Source of the DNA: Oceanobacillus iheyensis HTE831
Lineage (GTDB): Bacteria; Bacillota; Bacilli; Bacillales; Amphibacillaceae
NCBI RefSeq assembly: GCF_000011245.1
Contig: NC_004193.1
Span: 846,501 to 910,500, forward strand
Direction: 5' to 3'
DNA: 64,000 nucleotides
The first letter of the stretch is position 1. The number at the start of each line of letters is the position of its first letter. This document shows positions 55,404 to 64,000 of the stretch, in pieces. The notes under the pieces were generated by a model, which was given only the letters and a program-made list of their open reading frames with translations, did not search any database and was not told the origin of the DNA. The position numbers and the translations under genes are program-made.

Positions 55404-56390
55404 TTATAATGGAGCTTTCTCTACTTTATGTCCGGATCTTCCTAATGTAGTTTTGGCTTTTTGAAGAGAATGAATGACACAGGATTCAATTACTTCCACA
55501 ACGGCTTGAAATAGTTGATTCATGACTGGGTGATCATCACGAAGATAAGCTGCAGACATCAGGTGATTTTTTGAATCATGGCTCACTTGGTTTGCTGTAG
55601 AAAAAGCAATTGCTATATCCCCGCTTCCATGATCGAGAGCACTTCCTGTTCGTCCAAGACCTGCAGCACATCGCTTAGCAATTCGATTTAATTGACGATC
55701 GGATAAGGGTGCATCTGTAGCCAATATCATCATAATAGATCCATCTGGTGTTTCCTGCCCTGTGTGTTCCCAATCAGCAAAGGTAGCTTGTTTGCGATTC
55801 CCATAATTGCTAACAACAAGTCCTCCTAAGGTATAGATAACATCCTCGACTTGAATAAGACGCGATGCGGTACCAATCCCTCCTTTATAGCCAAAGCATT
55901 GCATCCCTGTTCCTGCACCAACTGCACCTTCTTCGCTGGATTCATTACTTGCGGACTCGATTGCTTTAATAGCATGGGATGGTGTAATCGCTTGTAATCG
56001 AATAGAATTTAGATAGCTGTCATTACATTCTCCAACAATGAGATTAATCGTTCCTGTTGTATCTCCAATTTCTTCAGTGCGATTAAGCATGTATGTCAAT
56101 GTTCCTTGCATTACCGGTGCTATGCTTAGTGTGTTGGTAAGCATAATAGGAGATTCGATGAGACCTAATTCATTTAATTGAACGAGTCCGGTTGTTTTTC
56201 CAAATCCATTAATTACGGAGCATCCTGCGATGACTTTTTGACGAAATAAATTACCTGGATGCGGTAATATTGCTGTCACTCCGGTACAAATAGTATCTTT
56301 TTCATTTATTTTTTCATAAAGTGTAGTATGTCCAACCTGTACACCATGGACATCAGTAATACAATCTTTCAAACCGCTTTTTAATGCCAT
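55404..56390 (-). CDS. P1-family (DmpA-type) aminopeptidase
   Basis: A 328-residue Ntn-like peptidase. Visible motifs: ITDVHGVQVGHTTLY, the autoprocessing region GAVGAGTGMQCFGYKGGIGTASR, and GRTGSALDHGSGDIAIAFST. DmpA-type enzymes self-cleave before a Ser or Thr nucleophile and remove N-terminal residues from D- or L-amino-acid amides. ATG 56390 is favoured: CGGAG stands 9 bases upstream, and a TTG at 56399 opens the longer frame. Confidence 0.87.
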   Translation of the reverse strand: MALKSGLKDCITDVHGVQVGHTTLYEKINEKDTICTGVTAILPHPGNLFRQKVIAGCSVINGFGKTTGLVQLNELGLIESPIMLTNTLSIAPVMQGTLTYMLNRTEEIGDTTGTINLIVGECNDSYLNSIRLQAITPSHAIKAIESASNESSEEGAVGAGTGMQCFGYKGGIGTASRLIQVEDVIYTLGGLVVSNYGNRKQATFADWEHTGQETPDGSIMMILATDAPLSDRQLNRIAKRCAAGLGRTGSALDHGSGDIAIAFSTANQVSHDSKNHLMSAAYLRDDHPVMNQLFQAVVEVIESCVIHSLQKAKTTLGRSGHKVEKAPL

Positions 56391-56462
56391 TATGTTCAAC
56401 TCCGTATCGAAGATATTACTATCTCATAGATATATTTTTCCTACATCACTTTACCTTAGGGA

Positions 56463-57059
56463 TTATTCATCGTCGAACCGGTTAATTCCTCTTATTTTGC
56501 TAAAATCCTTATTGTTTTCTATAAAATTCTTTTCTTGATCTTCACTAAGTATGCCAGTTGCCATTCCTCTATCTTCATCTTCATGAGAATTTCTATATAA
56601 AGTATTGTGATCTGAATCCACTTGAGAAAAATCTCCATTACTCCAGCGATCTAATATATTTCTGATACTCGCACGTTCTTTAACTTCAAACGCATTAGAG
56701 TCTATAGTATTGAATGATTCTTGTAAAAATGCGATTCTGTCATCTGTAATTTCATAAAATCCCCATTTGCTTTGAGCTTCCACTTTTTGATGCGACATAA
56801 AGTGCATATACTTTATTAACCTTTCTCTATTCATCCCAGAAGCACTTACCATGTCACCAAAAGGATTGGCGTTTTCTTTTGTTTCTTCACTTATAAGTGG
56901 GTCTTTTTCTACTACTTCTTTCTCTTCGTTTTCATCAGAATTTTTGATGGTTGCATTTGTCTCAAATTTCTCCACTTGATCATAGAAAATTAAAAAACCA
57001 AATAATAAGATTAAAACAGTGCCAAGTATAATCGTAGGTTTTACCCATTTCTTTTTCAC
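56463..57059 (-). CDS. Membrane-anchored DUF6241-like protein
   Basis: A 198-residue protein with an N-terminal membrane anchor (residues about 5-25), an acidic linker, and a helical domain with YMHFMSHQKVEAQSKWGFYEI and ILDRWSNGDFSQVDSDHN. These stretches are what I recall from DUF6241. GTG start at 57059, behind AGGGGGG, chosen over the longer frame at 57089. Function unknown. Confidence 0.6.
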   Translation of the reverse strand: MKKKWVKPTIILGTVLILLFGFLIFYDQVEKFETNATIKNSDENEEKEVVEKDPLISEETKENANPFGDMVSASGMNRERLIKYMHFMSHQKVEAQSKWGFYEITDDRIAFLQESFNTIDSNAFEVKERASIRNILDRWSNGDFSQVDSDHNTLYRNSHEDEDRGMATGILSEDQEKNFIENNKDFSKIRGINRFDDE

Positions 57060-57215
57060 TAAATCCCCCCTAACAAAGAATTTTCCCACTTTTTGGTATA
57101 TATTTCAAGTTACTTTTGTGCACAAAAGTCAGGTTCTTATTAAGACGAAATTTTCTTGTATGCAAATTTAAAGAACAGGAAAACTATGATTAAAGCTTGT
57201 GATGGAGGGGAATAA

Positions 57216-57707
57216 ATGAAAATTTTAAAATATGTATTGATCATAAGTATAAGCATGTTTTTACCAATCATGACTGCTTATGCTGAAGGGACTGAAGTTG
57301 GGGAACGTGCACCCGATTTTGAATTGAAAACAATTGATGGTCAACAACTCCGACTTTCAGATTTTAAGGGAGAACGCGTGCTAATAAATTTTTGGACGAC
57401 GTGGTGTCCCCCTTGTAGACAAGAAATGCCTGATATGCAAAGGTTTTATCAAGATTTGCAGCCTAATATCTTAGCTGTTAATCTAACCGATACGGAAATG
57501 AATAAGGAACAGGTAGTGCGTTTTTCGCAAGAATTGGAGTTGACATTTCCAATCTTATTAGATGAAAAAGGTGAAGTATCGAAAGCTTACCGTATTAGTC
57601 CAATTCCAACCACATATATGATTGATTCGGAAGGTATTATCAGGCATAAATCTTATGGTGCGCTAACTTACGAGCAGATGGTAGCAGAGTATAATAAAAT
57701 GGAATAG
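57216..57707 (+). CDS. Thioredoxin-like TlpA/ResA-type thiol oxidoreductase
   Basis: An exported thioredoxin-fold protein of 163 residues. The signal or anchor segment covers residues 1-22. The core has the active-site motif TTWCPPCRQEMP and the IPTTYMID cis-Pro loop. ResA-type proteins reduce disulfides outside the membrane, for example in cytochrome c maturation. No cytochrome genes are near. GGAGGGG ribosome site; terminator after it. Confidence 0.88.
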   Translation: MKILKYVLIISISMFLPIMTAYAEGTEVGERAPDFELKTIDGQQLRLSDFKGERVLINFWTTWCPPCRQEMPDMQRFYQDLQPNILAVNLTDTEMNKEQVVRFSQELELTFPILLDEKGEVSKAYRISPIPTTYMIDSEGIIRHKSYGALTYEQMVAEYNKME

Positions 57708-57720
57708 CAGTGAAAAAAGG

Positions 57721-57766
57721 AAGAAAAATCAACGGAATAAAACATTTCGGTTGATTTTTCTTTTTT
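57721..57766 (+). terminator. Terminator after the thioredoxin-like gene
   Basis: AAGAAAAATCAAC (57721-57733) pairs perfectly with GTTGATTTTTCTT (57750-57762), followed by T residues. Confidence 0.85.
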
Positions 57767-57836
57767 ATATTATTTTTTGTTTTAGGGTGTGAAAATTGAC
57801 GAATACATGCCTTTATATATAAAAGGAGGTGGGGAC

Positions 57837-58070
57837 ATGGACAAAGGAACGATTATTCGAACTATCGTACTTGTTCTAGCTTTAACGAATCAGTTTTTGA
57901 TCACTGCTGGATACCATCCCATACCTGGAACACAAGAGCTCTGGGGAGAAATCCTTTCATCTATTTTTACTATTGTAGCTACCTTAACAGCTTGGTTCAA
58001 AAATAATTATGTGACATACAAAGGCAAAAAACAACATCAAGTACTTGTGGAACATCAATTAGCAAAATAA
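57837..58070 (+). CDS. SPP1-type phage holin
   Basis: A 77-residue membrane protein with two helices (about 8-25 and 38-56), starting MDKGTIIRTIVLVLALTNQ, of the SPP1/XhlB holin family. It opens the membrane to an endolysin. AAGGAGGTGG precedes the ATG at 57837; a longer frame starts at 57789 within the promoter-like TTGACG/TATAAA area. The next gene, 25 bases on, is the matching amidase. Confidence 0.85.
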   Translation: MDKGTIIRTIVLVLALTNQFLITAGYHPIPGTQELWGEILSSIFTIVATLTAWFKNNYVTYKGKKQHQVLVEHQLAK

Positions 58071-58095
58071 TAAAATATGGACAAGGAGGATAAGT

Positions 58096-58890
58096 ATGAA
58101 GCGAATTTTTATTGATCCTGGTCATGGAGGAAATGACCCTGGTGCAATGGGAAATGGATTACAGGAAAAAGATATCAACTTAGATATTGCGCTTCGTATG
58201 AAAGAATACTTGTTACAAACATTTGGTGGACATGAAGTACGATTGTCTCGTGAAACAGATAAAACGGTCTCTCTATCGCAAAGAACGACAATGGCAAATA
58301 ATTGGCAAGCTGATTATTTAGTTTCTATTCATATTAATGCTGGTGGAGGCACTGGGTTTGAATCATATATTTTTAATGGCATATATTCTGGAAAGGCGGA
58401 AACTCATCGCTTGCGTCAACTAGTTCATCAATCGATTGTCAATGAGACAGGATATTATGATAGGGGCATGAAAGAAGCGAATTTTCACATGCTTCGTGAA
58501 TCGCAAATGCCCGCGGTGCTAACGGAGAATGGATTTATTGATTATAGAGAAGACGCTAACAAACTTAAATCTTCTTCCTTTCTTCAATCGATAGCAAAGA
58601 GTCACGCAACTGGAGTTGCCGATGTACTTGAACTGCCAGACGGTGAGGGTGCATCTCAAGGGTATGTAGAAATTCTCGCAGATTCTTTATGGACATATAA
58701 TAGTCCAGAATGGGAAGATAAGGCAGTTATTGTTCATAAAGGAGAAGTATTCACAGTAATAAAAGATAAGTTTCCTGTTGGTGATGGACATATGTATCAA
58801 ATTAAAAGTGGTTTATATATTACAGCAAATAAAAATTATGTGCGTTATTATACTCGCTCAACTTCCAAAGTAAAATCCGTCTTAAGTTAA
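58096..58890 (+). CDS. N-acetylmuramoyl-L-alanine amidase (endolysin-type)
   Basis: Peptidoglycan amidase (amidase_3) of 264 residues. Zinc ligands are in FIDPGHGGNDPG (His), LQEKDINLDIALR (Glu) and LVSIHINAGGG (His); the catalytic Glu is in PAVLTENGFID. The C-terminal 70 residues form an SH3-like wall-binding module (GYVEILADSLWTYNSPEW). No signal peptide, so it needs the holin. The pair looks like a phage lysis cassette without other phage genes nearby. Confidence 0.9.
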   Translation: MKRIFIDPGHGGNDPGAMGNGLQEKDINLDIALRMKEYLLQTFGGHEVRLSRETDKTVSLSQRTTMANNWQADYLVSIHINAGGGTGFESYIFNGIYSGKAETHRLRQLVHQSIVNETGYYDRGMKEANFHMLRESQMPAVLTENGFIDYREDANKLKSSSFLQSIAKSHATGVADVLELPDGEGASQGYVEILADSLWTYNSPEWEDKAVIVHKGEVFTVIKDKFPVGDGHMYQIKSGLYITANKNYVRYYTRSTSKVKSVLS

Positions 58891-58912
58891 ATATTTCATT
58901 TCATTACCATAG

Positions 58913-58957
58913 AAAAATACCTACGTATAAGATAAACTATACGTTAGGTATTTTTTT
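58913..58957 (+). terminator. Terminator after the amidase
   Basis: AAAAATACCTACGTATA (58913-58929) pairs with TATACGTTAGGTATTTTT (58938-58955) with one bulge, then T. Confidence 0.85.
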
Positions 58958-58977
58958 ATTGAATGGGGAGAGTCAAA

Positions 58978-59178
58978 ATGAAGCTATTAGTTGGACAGCT
59001 CGTAATTACCGCTTTAATTTGGATGGGTATGGCTAGCTTTTATGATCAAATGAATGAATTAAATACATGGATATTTTATCTTGTGACTTCTTGGATGTTA
59101 CTATTATTAGTATTGGTAATAAAAGAATGGTTTCGATTAAAGAAAAGCACTAAAGAAGATAAGGATATTAACGAATAA
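58978..59178 (+). CDS. Small two-helix membrane protein
   Basis: A 66-residue protein with two hydrophobic segments and a Lys/Asp-rich tail. The ATG at 58978 follows GGGGAGAG, which is a better ribosome site than the TTG-like opening at 58963. It ends 14 bases before the ABC-F gene and may be co-transcribed. Family not recognised. Confidence 0.7.
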   Translation: MKLLVGQLVITALIWMGMASFYDQMNELNTWIFYLVTSWMLLLLVLVIKEWFRLKKSTKEDKDINE

Positions 59179-59192
59179 AGAAGGTCTGTACA

Positions 59193-61076
59193 ATGTTAAT
59201 GATAGATAATTTAAGTAAAACATATGGAGATAAAACTTTATTTAACCAAATCACCGCAACCATTGGTGAGAAGGAACGAATTGGTCTTATAGGAGTAAAT
59301 GGGACAGGAAAATCAAGTTTTCTTAAAGTAATTGCAGGAATGGATAGTCCGGATCAGGGAGATATCAAACATTCCAAAGATTATCATATAGAATATGTAA
59401 CACAAGAAACGAATTTGCAAGAAGATTTGACGGTGTTGGATCAGATTTATTATGGTGACGCTTTAATCATGCGAGTGATGAGACAGTATGAGCAGGCATT
59501 GTTGGATTTAGAAAACAGCCCAGAGGATGCAGCTTTACAGCAGAAATTAATTCAAATGCAACAAAAGATGGATGAAGTAGAGGCTTGGGAAGCTAATACA
59601 ACAGCGAAAACGATTTTAACTAAATTGGGTATCACTAATTTCACTACTACAGTTGAGAAACTATCAGGTGGCCAGAAAAAAAGAATAGCTATCGCAAAAG
59701 CTTTAATACAGCCGGCAGACTTGTTAATAATGGATGAACCTACGAACCATTTAGACCATGATACGGTTGAATGGTTAGAAAAATACATGCAATCCTATTC
59801 TGGATCTGTTTTACTTGTCACACATGATAGATATTTCTTAAATCGTGTAACAAATCGAATTTTTGAATTAGACAAAGGAAATTTGTATACCTATGCAGGA
59901 AATTATGAGTTGTTTTTAGAGAAGAAAGCGGAAAGAGAGTCTTTAGAGCGCAGTAATGAACAAAAACATCAAAATACGTTAAAACGTGAACTTGCATGGT
60001 TAAAACGTGGTGCGAAGGCTAGGTCAACAAAACAACGAGCTCGTGTAGAACGAGTGGAAGAGATGAAAGACAAAACATTTGATACGAAGAAAGAAGAAGT
60101 TAAATTTCAAGCAGGTTCTAAAAGACTTGGTAATGATGTTATTGAAATTGATGGGCTATACAAATCATTTGGAAATCAGACTGTATTGAGTAACTTTTCT
60201 CAACTCATTATACCAGAAGATCGAATTGGTATTATTGGTAATAACGGTACAGGAAAAACAACGCTTCTAAATATGATGGCAAAACGTACGGAACCAGACC
60301 AAGGGTATGTCAAAATAGGAGAAACGGTGTTAATTGGTTATTATACCCAAGGAGAAGAAGAATTAGATGATCAACAGCGTATTATCGAATATATTAAAGA
60401 TGTAGCTGAGGTCATCCATACAAAAGGTGGAGAAGTGATTACCGCTGAGCAGATGCTTGAACGATTTTTATTTGACCGTGCGCAACAATGGTCCTTTATT
60501 CGAACATTATCTGGAGGAGAACGCCGTCGACTCTATTTATTAAAAGTATTAATGAAAGAGCCAAATGTGCTGTTCTTAGATGAACCTACGAATGATCTTG
60601 ATACACAGACATTATCCGTCCTAGAAGATTACTTGGAACATTTTCCTGGTGTAGTAATAACTGTATCGCATGATCGATACTTTTTAGATAGAGTGGTCAA
60701 TAAGTTGATTGTATTTAAAGGGAATGGCAATACCGATACTTTTTATGGGAATTATACAGAATTTCTTGAAAAGCAAAAGGAAGCAGAGAAACTACAACCT
60801 ACACCTAAAAAACAATCATCTACTAAAACTTCACAGAATGAGAAGAAAAAGAAGTTATCGTATATGGAAAAAAGAGAATGGGATACGATTGAAGATGAAA
60901 TTACAAAATTAGAAGAAGAAATTGTAGAAATTGAACAGGCGATCGTTGATGCTGGAAGTGATTCAGAAAAAGTACAAGAATTATATGCCAATCAACAAGC
61001 AGTCGAATTAGCATTAGAGGAAAAAATGGCACGATGGGAAGCATTATCTATAAAAGTAGAACAACTTGAAACATGA
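59193..61076 (+). CDS. yfmR: ABC-F ribosome-associated ATPase (Uup/YfmR type)
   Basis: A 627-residue protein with two ABC domains and no membrane segment. Walker A GVNGTGKSS and GNNGTGKTT; signatures KLSGGQKKR and TLSGGERRR; Walker B MDEPTNHLD and LDEPTNDLD. The interdomain arm is Lys-rich (KRGAKARSTKQRARVERV). The C-terminal 75 residues form the coiled coil seen in Uup/YfmR. Such proteins act on the E site of the ribosome to relieve stalling. The terminator begins within its last codons. Confidence 0.87.
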   Translation: MLMIDNLSKTYGDKTLFNQITATIGEKERIGLIGVNGTGKSSFLKVIAGMDSPDQGDIKHSKDYHIEYVTQETNLQEDLTVLDQIYYGDALIMRVMRQYEQALLDLENSPEDAALQQKLIQMQQKMDEVEAWEANTTAKTILTKLGITNFTTTVEKLSGGQKKRIAIAKALIQPADLLIMDEPTNHLDHDTVEWLEKYMQSYSGSVLLVTHDRYFLNRVTNRIFELDKGNLYTYAGNYELFLEKKAERESLERSNEQKHQNTLKRELAWLKRGAKARSTKQRARVERVEEMKDKTFDTKKEEVKFQAGSKRLGNDVIEIDGLYKSFGNQTVLSNFSQLIIPEDRIGIIGNNGTGKTTLLNMMAKRTEPDQGYVKIGETVLIGYYTQGEEELDDQQRIIEYIKDVAEVIHTKGGEVITAEQMLERFLFDRAQQWSFIRTLSGGERRRLYLLKVLMKEPNVLFLDEPTNDLDTQTLSVLEDYLEHFPGVVITVSHDRYFLDRVVNKLIVFKGNGNTDTFYGNYTEFLEKQKEAEKLQPTPKKQSSTKTSQNEKKKKLSYMEKREWDTIEDEITKLEEEIVEIEQAIVDAGSDSEKVQELYANQQAVELALEEKMARWEALSIKVEQLET

Positions 61077-61102
61077 AGAACCTAAAATCTTCATGTTTTT
61101 TG
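61071..61102 (+). terminator. Terminator overlapping the ABC-F stop codon
   Basis: ACATGAAGA (61071-61079) pairs with TCTTCATGT (61088-61096), followed by TTTTT. The stop TGA is inside the left arm. Confidence 0.82.
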
Positions 61103-61368
61103 CCGTCAAGCCCCAACGTCTAAAATTAGTCGACTTCACGAAACGCCCTTCAGTAGCTGGGGCGACATAGGTCGAATTTCTTCTTTTCATTAAGATAAAA
61201 AAAACAGATGGCACACTTCCTATGCGCTAACCAAGCACTTATACCTTTGTCCTTGAATTTAATAGGAATTTTAAGCTAAACTAACAAGGTTGAGGAAAGT
61301 TATTTCACTTTGTACAATTTTTACAGTAGACTGTACTTACCATCTAATTAGAATCAGGTGATTATGTC
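61103..61368. other. Intergenic stretch with a GC-rich inverted repeat
   Basis: No gene seen. GCCCCAAC (61110-61117) faces GCTGGGGC (61156-61163); GTC and GAC flank it, extending the pairing. The segment is markedly richer in G and C than its surroundings. A copy of TCTAATTAGA stands at 61343-61352, just before the C45 gene. Confidence 0.5.
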
Positions 61369-62421
61369 ATGCAAGAAATCTATTCAGATGTAATAACTTT
61401 TAGAGGATCTCATTATCAGTTTGGAAAAATGCAAGGAGAAAGTATCAAACGTTCTTTTGTGATGGAAAACCGTAAGAAGCAATGGAAATTAAGGAGACCA
61501 AGATTTACAATTAATATCGATGAAGTAAAATCTATGATTAATACCTATGCACCGGGAATCTGGGAAGAGTTAGAAGGGATTAAAGATGGAATAGAGTGGT
61601 CACTTTCCGATACGCTTCAGGAATTTGCAGGATATCGAATCAACTTACCTTCGAGTGGATGTTCCGTATTTACAAGTAGCAATTATATGATTAGAAATTA
61701 TGATTATCATCCAAAAACATATGAAGGAAGATTGGTATTGTTTCAACCTACGGATACTGGATTAACTACTATTGGTCCGTCTCAACGTATTACAGGAAGG
61801 TTAGATGGGATGAACCAATATGGGCTTGTATTAGGATATAACTTCACCCATCGTAAACAGCCTGGGGAAGGATTTATCTGTAATATGATTAGTCGAATTG
61901 TGTTAGAAACATGTTCTAGTGTAGAAGAAGCAGTACACTTACTACAAGAAATTCCACATCGATATGCTTTTAGTTATTTAGTATTGGACCAACACGAAGA
62001 AACATTTATAATCGAAGGGTCTGCACGTGGAACATCGGTAAGAAAAGGAAATTTGTGCACCAACCATTTTGAGAATTTAACTGCAGAAAATCGAAATTAC
62101 TTAGATGATTCCTATCGCCGATTATTAGCAATGCAAAACAACAGTGCTAAGAAGCTAAGTGCAGAAGAAGCTTTTCGAATGATGAATGATACGGATAGAG
62201 GAGTTTTTTCTAAACAATATAAAAACTGGGGAGGTACAATCCACACCTCTGGGTATCTGCCTGCAGAAAGGAAGGTCTGGTTCAGTTTAGGAGGAGATGC
62301 TGATCCATATGTCATTGATTTTGATAAATGGATGGAAGGTATAGATATTCCTGAAAAAAAGCTTTATGGCAAGGTAGACACGTCCTTACCATTTGCACAT
62401 ATGGAAGCAAATGTCCGTTAA
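61369..62421 (+). CDS. C45-type acyltransferase/peptidase homologue
   Basis: A 350-residue Ntn-fold protein related to acyl-CoA:6-aminopenicillanate acyltransferase (peptidase C45). The candidate nucleophile Cys lies in LPSSGCSVFTSS, followed by IRNYDYHP, a hallmark of the fold. A GRLDGMNQYGLVLGYNFT strand and SRIVLETCSSVEEAVHLL follow. It usually matures by self-cleavage before the Cys. Substrate unknown, probably an acylated amine. A palindromic site matching the ArsR-DUF2087 operator precedes it. Confidence 0.82.
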   Translation: MQEIYSDVITFRGSHYQFGKMQGESIKRSFVMENRKKQWKLRRPRFTINIDEVKSMINTYAPGIWEELEGIKDGIEWSLSDTLQEFAGYRINLPSSGCSVFTSSNYMIRNYDYHPKTYEGRLVLFQPTDTGLTTIGPSQRITGRLDGMNQYGLVLGYNFTHRKQPGEGFICNMISRIVLETCSSVEEAVHLLQEIPHRYAFSYLVLDQHEETFIIEGSARGTSVRKGNLCTNHFENLTAENRNYLDDSYRRLLAMQNNSAKKLSAEEAFRMMNDTDRGVFSKQYKNWGGTIHTSGYLPAERKVWFSLGGDADPYVIDFDKWMEGIDIPEKKLYGKVDTSLPFAHMEANVR

Positions 62422-62518
62422 TCAAAGTTCCATGTTTAAAAAGTCGCGTTTCAAGGGAATATAAAAATGGATTCTAATAAATTATTTTTTAGTAATGAAA
62501 TTAAGGAGGCTACATTAA

Positions 62519-63187
62519 ATGAAACTTTACCAAGTTAGAAAAGGTCAATTTGTTTTCTTTGAGAACGAATTGCATAAAGTGTATTCTGTAAAACCCATGT
62601 TTAAAAAATCAGTTCATATGTATCGTCTAAAAGATATGAAGCAGGTGTTAACTACTGCCAAAGAGATTGAGTTATATCGTCCTCAGCATAATGATACATT
62701 TATTTTTTACGGGAAGAGATACACCATTGATAAACACGCTAAACCAGAACCGGGAGATTACATTTTAATCGTAAAACCAACGCCTGATTTTCTCGATCAC
62801 TATTCATTGAATGAAATTGAAAAAGTAGAGAAAGTTGAAAATGGAAATGTATTAACCACCCGCGATAATGGTGTGAAACATAATGAATATGTTGTAATGG
62901 TACCAGGGAAATCAGAGGCTAGTCAGGAAATTGCTTACTATGATAAGAATTTAGTACCAGAGGAGCAACAAATTCAAGATGAGTCGATCTCTTATTTAGC
63001 AGAGAAAGATGATGCTCTAAAGCCGGCAGTGGGTGATATATTCTTAGATGTTCAAAACAATACAAAAGCGATGGTAGTCGCAATGACGGAAGATGAGATT
63101 GTTTTTGGACATGGTGTAAGAATTCATGTGGCAGAGTTATTAGATGAAAGTAAGTATGAACTAATTTATCAATTTGAAGATAATTAA
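62519..63187 (+). CDS. Conserved hypothetical protein with KOW/SH3-like repeats
   Basis: A 222-residue soluble protein. It opens with YQVRKGQFVFFENELHKVYSVKPMFKKS, which looks like a small beta-barrel (KOW or EF-P N-terminal type). Similar strands recur at about 55-80 and at the C-terminus (VGDIFLDVQNNTKAMVVAM). No catalytic motif is visible. AAGGAGG ribosome site. Not recognised further. Confidence 0.7.
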   Translation: MKLYQVRKGQFVFFENELHKVYSVKPMFKKSVHMYRLKDMKQVLTTAKEIELYRPQHNDTFIFYGKRYTIDKHAKPEPGDYILIVKPTPDFLDHYSLNEIEKVEKVENGNVLTTRDNGVKHNEYVVMVPGKSEASQEIAYYDKNLVPEEQQIQDESISYLAEKDDALKPAVGDIFLDVQNNTKAMVVAMTEDEIVFGHGVRIHVAELLDESKYELIYQFEDN

Positions 63188-63198
63188 TATTTTTATAT

Positions 63199-63252
63199 AA
63201 CATCTTTTCATTACGTAGCCTTCTAGCGTCGTCGATGATAAGATGTTTTTTA
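63199..63252 (+). terminator. Terminator after the hypothetical gene
   Basis: AACATCTT (63199-63206) pairs with AAGATGTT (63240-63247), 33-base loop, followed by TTT. Confidence 0.55.
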
Positions 63253-63254
63253 TA

Positions 63255-63325
63255 AGATTAAAAATAGACTCCACCTCTAGTTGTCAGATTGTACTTTCAA
63301 TCTGTATCTTAGAGGGGGAGTTTAA
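63255..63325 (-). terminator. Terminator of the CoA-disulfide-reductase-like gene
   Basis: A long hairpin pairs 63266-63291 with 63298-63323 (CTCC/GGAG, CCTCTA/TAGAGG and CAGATTG/CAATCTG blocks). On the minus strand it is followed by ATTTTTAATC. Confidence 0.75.
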
Positions 63326-63416
63326 TGTCCAATGCGTTAAATCTCTATTTACATTCATTACATCATTTATTCTGTATATCCATTGCAGATACCGCTTTTT
63401 GCAGACACTGCTTCGA

Positions 63417-64000
63417 CTAATCCTCTAGCTGTTCCATGGCTTTATAGCCTAGTATATTTAAAGGATCTTTTGCGCCTGAATAAATGGGGGAATAACCTAA
63501 TTCTAATGAAGCCAAATCTGCTACTGTTAACTTACCTTTGATAGCTGTAGCTAGAACAGCCATGCGTTTATCTGCGCCGTCAAATCCAATTACGCTTCCA
63601 CCAAATAATTGTCCGGTATTTTTATCATAGACAATTTGCATCCAAAGCTCCTTTGAGCCAGGGTAATATGCTGCATGAGAATAACCTTTCATTATCGTTT
63701 CTTCGAATGCAATCTCATTATCGATTAACGTCTGTTTGTTTTGCCCAGTAGCTGCAACAGTTAAATCAAAGACACGCAAAATTGATGACCCAATTATTCC
63801 ATCATCAGATATAGGATTGCCACTTAAGAACGAAGAGATAATGAATGCTTGCCTATGAGCTGGCCAAGCTAAGGCAATATGAGCAGGTTCTCTAGTTATG
63901 AAATCAGTAACTTCTACTGCATCACCGAGAGCAAAGATAGTTGGGTCGGTAGTTTGCATATATTGATTTACTTTAATTCCACCAGTTTCTCCAATTTCCA
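63417..64000 (-). CDS. CoA-disulfide-reductase-like FAD oxidoreductase, C-terminal part
   Basis: Partial gene; the reading frame runs off the right edge of the window. The visible 194 residues include the end of the FAD domain (MQTTDPTIFALGDAVEV, the FAD-binding GD motif). They also hold the dimerisation domain with GSSILRVFDLTVAATG, and VADLASLELGYSPIYSGAKDPLNILG near the C-terminus. This pattern fits CoA-disulfide reductase or NADH oxidase/polysulfide reductase relatives. The NAD and N-terminal FAD parts, with the active-site Cys, lie outside. Confidence 0.85.
   Translation of the reverse strand, partial: EIGETGGIKVNQYMQTTDPTIFALGDAVEVTDFITREPAHIALAWPAHRQAFIISSFLSGNPISDDGIIGSSILRVFDLTVAATGQNKQTLIDNEIAFEETIMKGYSHAAYYPGSKELWMQIVYDKNTGQLFGGSVIGFDGADKRMAVLATAIKGKLTVADLASLELGYSPIYSGAKDPLNILGYKAMEQLED

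Noticed and set aside
63243..63428. 61-codon frame near the right end
   Set aside because: It runs through the terminator hairpin of the opposing gene and lacks a ribosome site.

Overview
The window is 64 kb of AT-rich, densely coded DNA from a spore-forming Bacillaceae bacterium. Gene content (ykoFEDC under a TPP riboswitch, sipW-tasA, bceRSAB-type module, yojNO, fruRKA, CotF-type coat proteins, FosB, SLAP-domain protein) fits Oceanobacillus or a close halotolerant relative. That placement is inference from gene content and style; no database was consulted. No rRNA, tRNA, CRISPR array or complete prophage was seen.

Layout. 0.1-3.5 kb: a secreted, probably sortase-anchored GH18 chitinase whose last codons lie in a 51-bp tandem repeat array, then a frameshifted NERD gene. 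3.6-5.1 kb: a small membrane protein, a lipid kinase and another membrane protein. 5.14-6.52 kb: a complete ISL3-type insertion sequence with 23-bp terminal repeats and a perfect 8-bp target duplication, but a frameshifted transposase. 7-10.5 kb: a TapA-like protein, SipW signal peptidase, TasA fibre protein and a purple acid phosphatase. 10.9-14.6 kb: HMP/thiamine ECF transporter ykoFEDC, read leftward from a TPP riboswitch. 14.7-17.4 kb: orphan holin, chloramphenicol-phosphotransferase-like kinase with a CTG start, kinase remnant, and an AA10 chitin monooxygenase. 17.4-19.6 kb: GH4 phospho-glycosidase with a divergent RpiR regulator. 19.8-26.8 kb: a sigma-54 activator and a sigma-54 promoter driving a valine-catabolism operon, with a 3-hydroxyisobutyryl-CoA hydrolase opposite. 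27-35 kb: oxidoreductases, a MazG-like protein, an SRPBCC-PDZ fusion, a TSUP-GNAT-FosB operon (fosB starts at ATT) and coat-F small proteins. 35-41 kb: amidase lipoprotein, Bce-type sensor/ABC module and an orphan LuxR-type regulator. 41.6-47.6 kb: SLAP protein, fruRKA, and a PTS_EIIC_2-type membrane protein behind a structured leader. 47.7-64 kb: yojNO, a dehydrogenase, an ArsR-DUF2087 regulator with palindromic sites, pseudouridine synthase, P1 peptidase, thioredoxin-like protein, holin-amidase pair, ABC-F protein, C45-type acyltransferase homologue, and a CoA-disulfide-reductase-like gene cut by the window edge.

Themes. Chitin use is spread over three loci (GH18, AA10, GH4/RpiR). A matrix fibre cluster sits beside them. 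Cell-envelope stress and antibiotic defence appear as the Bce module, FosB and YfmR. Two genes can only be completed from rare start codons (CTG, ATT), and two genes carry single-base frameshifts. The least explained items are the 51-bp repeat family, the PTS_EIIC_2 leader RNA, the SRPBCC-PDZ fusion, the duplicated MazG-like protein, and the palindromes shared by the ArsR-DUF2087 locus and the C45 gene.
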